Shown piece by piece: positions 38,213-38,344 of a stretch of 38,344 nucleotides of DNA. Below the pieces are notes generated by a model. That model was given only the letters and a program-made list of their open reading frames with translations. It searched no databases and was not told the origin of the DNA. The translations under genes and the position numbers were made by a program. The stretch is from a virus, in the IMG/VR virus record IMGVR_UViG_3300029922_000165, positions 1 through 38,344 of that record; one strand, given 5' to 3'. How positions within the stretch are numbered: the first letter of the stretch is position 1; each line of letters starts with the position of its first letter.

Positions 38213-38344
38213 ATGACATCTCCCGTTCCGCTGGCGTGGCGCGCATCGCCGAACTTCAGCAGCCGCGGCGGCCAACGCGTTCGCCTGATCGTCGTGCACG
38301 ATTGCGAGGGCTCCTATGCGGGATCCGTTTCGTGGTTCGCCATG
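38213..38344 (+). CDS. N-acetylmuramoyl-L-alanine amidase (endolysin), 5' end only
   Basis: The window ends inside this gene; 44 residues are visible. It begins MTSPVPLAWRASPNFSSRGG and has RLIVVHDCEGSYAGSVSWFA, the typical start of an Amidase_2 (PGRP-like) domain, where the His of VVH is a zinc ligand. These enzymes cut the bond between muramic acid and the peptide. The ATG at 38213 is preceded by GAGAGGC. Together with the preceding membrane protein it forms a lysis pair. The rest of the gene lies outside. Confidence 0.78.
   Translation, partial: MTSPVPLAWRASPNFSSRGGQRVRLIVVHDCEGSYAGSVSWFAM

Noticed and set aside
1-38344. Mu-like transposable phage
   Set aside because: A gpZ-like protein and a P2-type contractile tail could suggest it, but no MuA/MuB transposition genes are present and the replication genes are primase and helicase.
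1-38344. tRNA, rRNA or riboswitch
   Set aside because: No cloverleaf, rRNA core or known riboswitch pattern was seen in the short gaps by eye; a covariance-model search would be decisive.

Overview
The window is a nearly continuous tailed-phage genome segment (free phage or prophage). It has very high GC, short gaps and constant ATGA or TGATG start/stop overlaps. No host gene, integrase, transposase, rRNA, tRNA or CRISPR array was recognised, so lifestyle and integration site cannot be read from it. Codon and base composition and the style of the proteins suggest an alphaproteobacterial host, perhaps a Hyphomicrobiales methanotroph relative; this is an inference, not a database result. The parts are mosaic: a lambda-type packaging and portal set, an HK97-fold protease-capsid fusion, and a P2-type contractile tail in the classical order (V, PAAR, W, J, I, fibres, FI, FII, E/E', T, U, X, D).

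Layout. 1-320 is a leader with three inverted repeats, the last covering the ribosome binding site of the first gene. 321-8361 is the rightward early operon: a small HTH-like protein, a C5 cytosine methyltransferase interrupted by an intein, a protein made of DnaA domain IV, a DUF4031 protein, a zinc-finger/Toprim primase, an SF3 helicase, an adenine methyltransferase and a small unknown protein. 8293-8585 is an A+T-rich patch with repeated 9-mers and inverted repeats, a candidate replication origin. 8602-9228 encodes a NusG/RfaH-like protein, followed by a strong hairpin and an ops-like octamer at the start of the late genes. 9362-18798 holds a gpZ-like protein, a possible cos region, terminase, gpW, portal, the protease-capsid fusion and five poorly known connector or decoration genes. 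18798-37989 is the tail module. 38014 to the end begins lysis (small membrane protein, then a cut-off amidase).

Two regulatory islands interrupt the tail operon. The first (30375-31490) is leftward: BrnT/BrnA toxin-antitoxin plus a third gene, with a promoter flanked by an inverted repeat. The second (35466-36927) has a leftward ribbon-helix-helix gene facing a rightward small gene and a Rha/KilAC antirepressor-like gene, with overlapping opposed promoters. Both leftward promoters put the predicted transcript start almost on the start codon, suggesting leaderless mRNAs.

How the parts may work together: the early operon modifies DNA with two methyltransferases and replicates it through the DnaA-like, primase and helicase proteins acting at the repeat patch. 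The NusG paralogue could let polymerase read from the late leader into the long morphogenetic operon. The most unusual points are an intein placed exactly at the catalytic cysteine of the methyltransferase, an eight-unit protein repeat in that enzyme's target-recognition region, a tail sheath carrying what looks like a domain nested inside a related domain, and a P2-like T_TTT_TTG frameshift site for E/E'.
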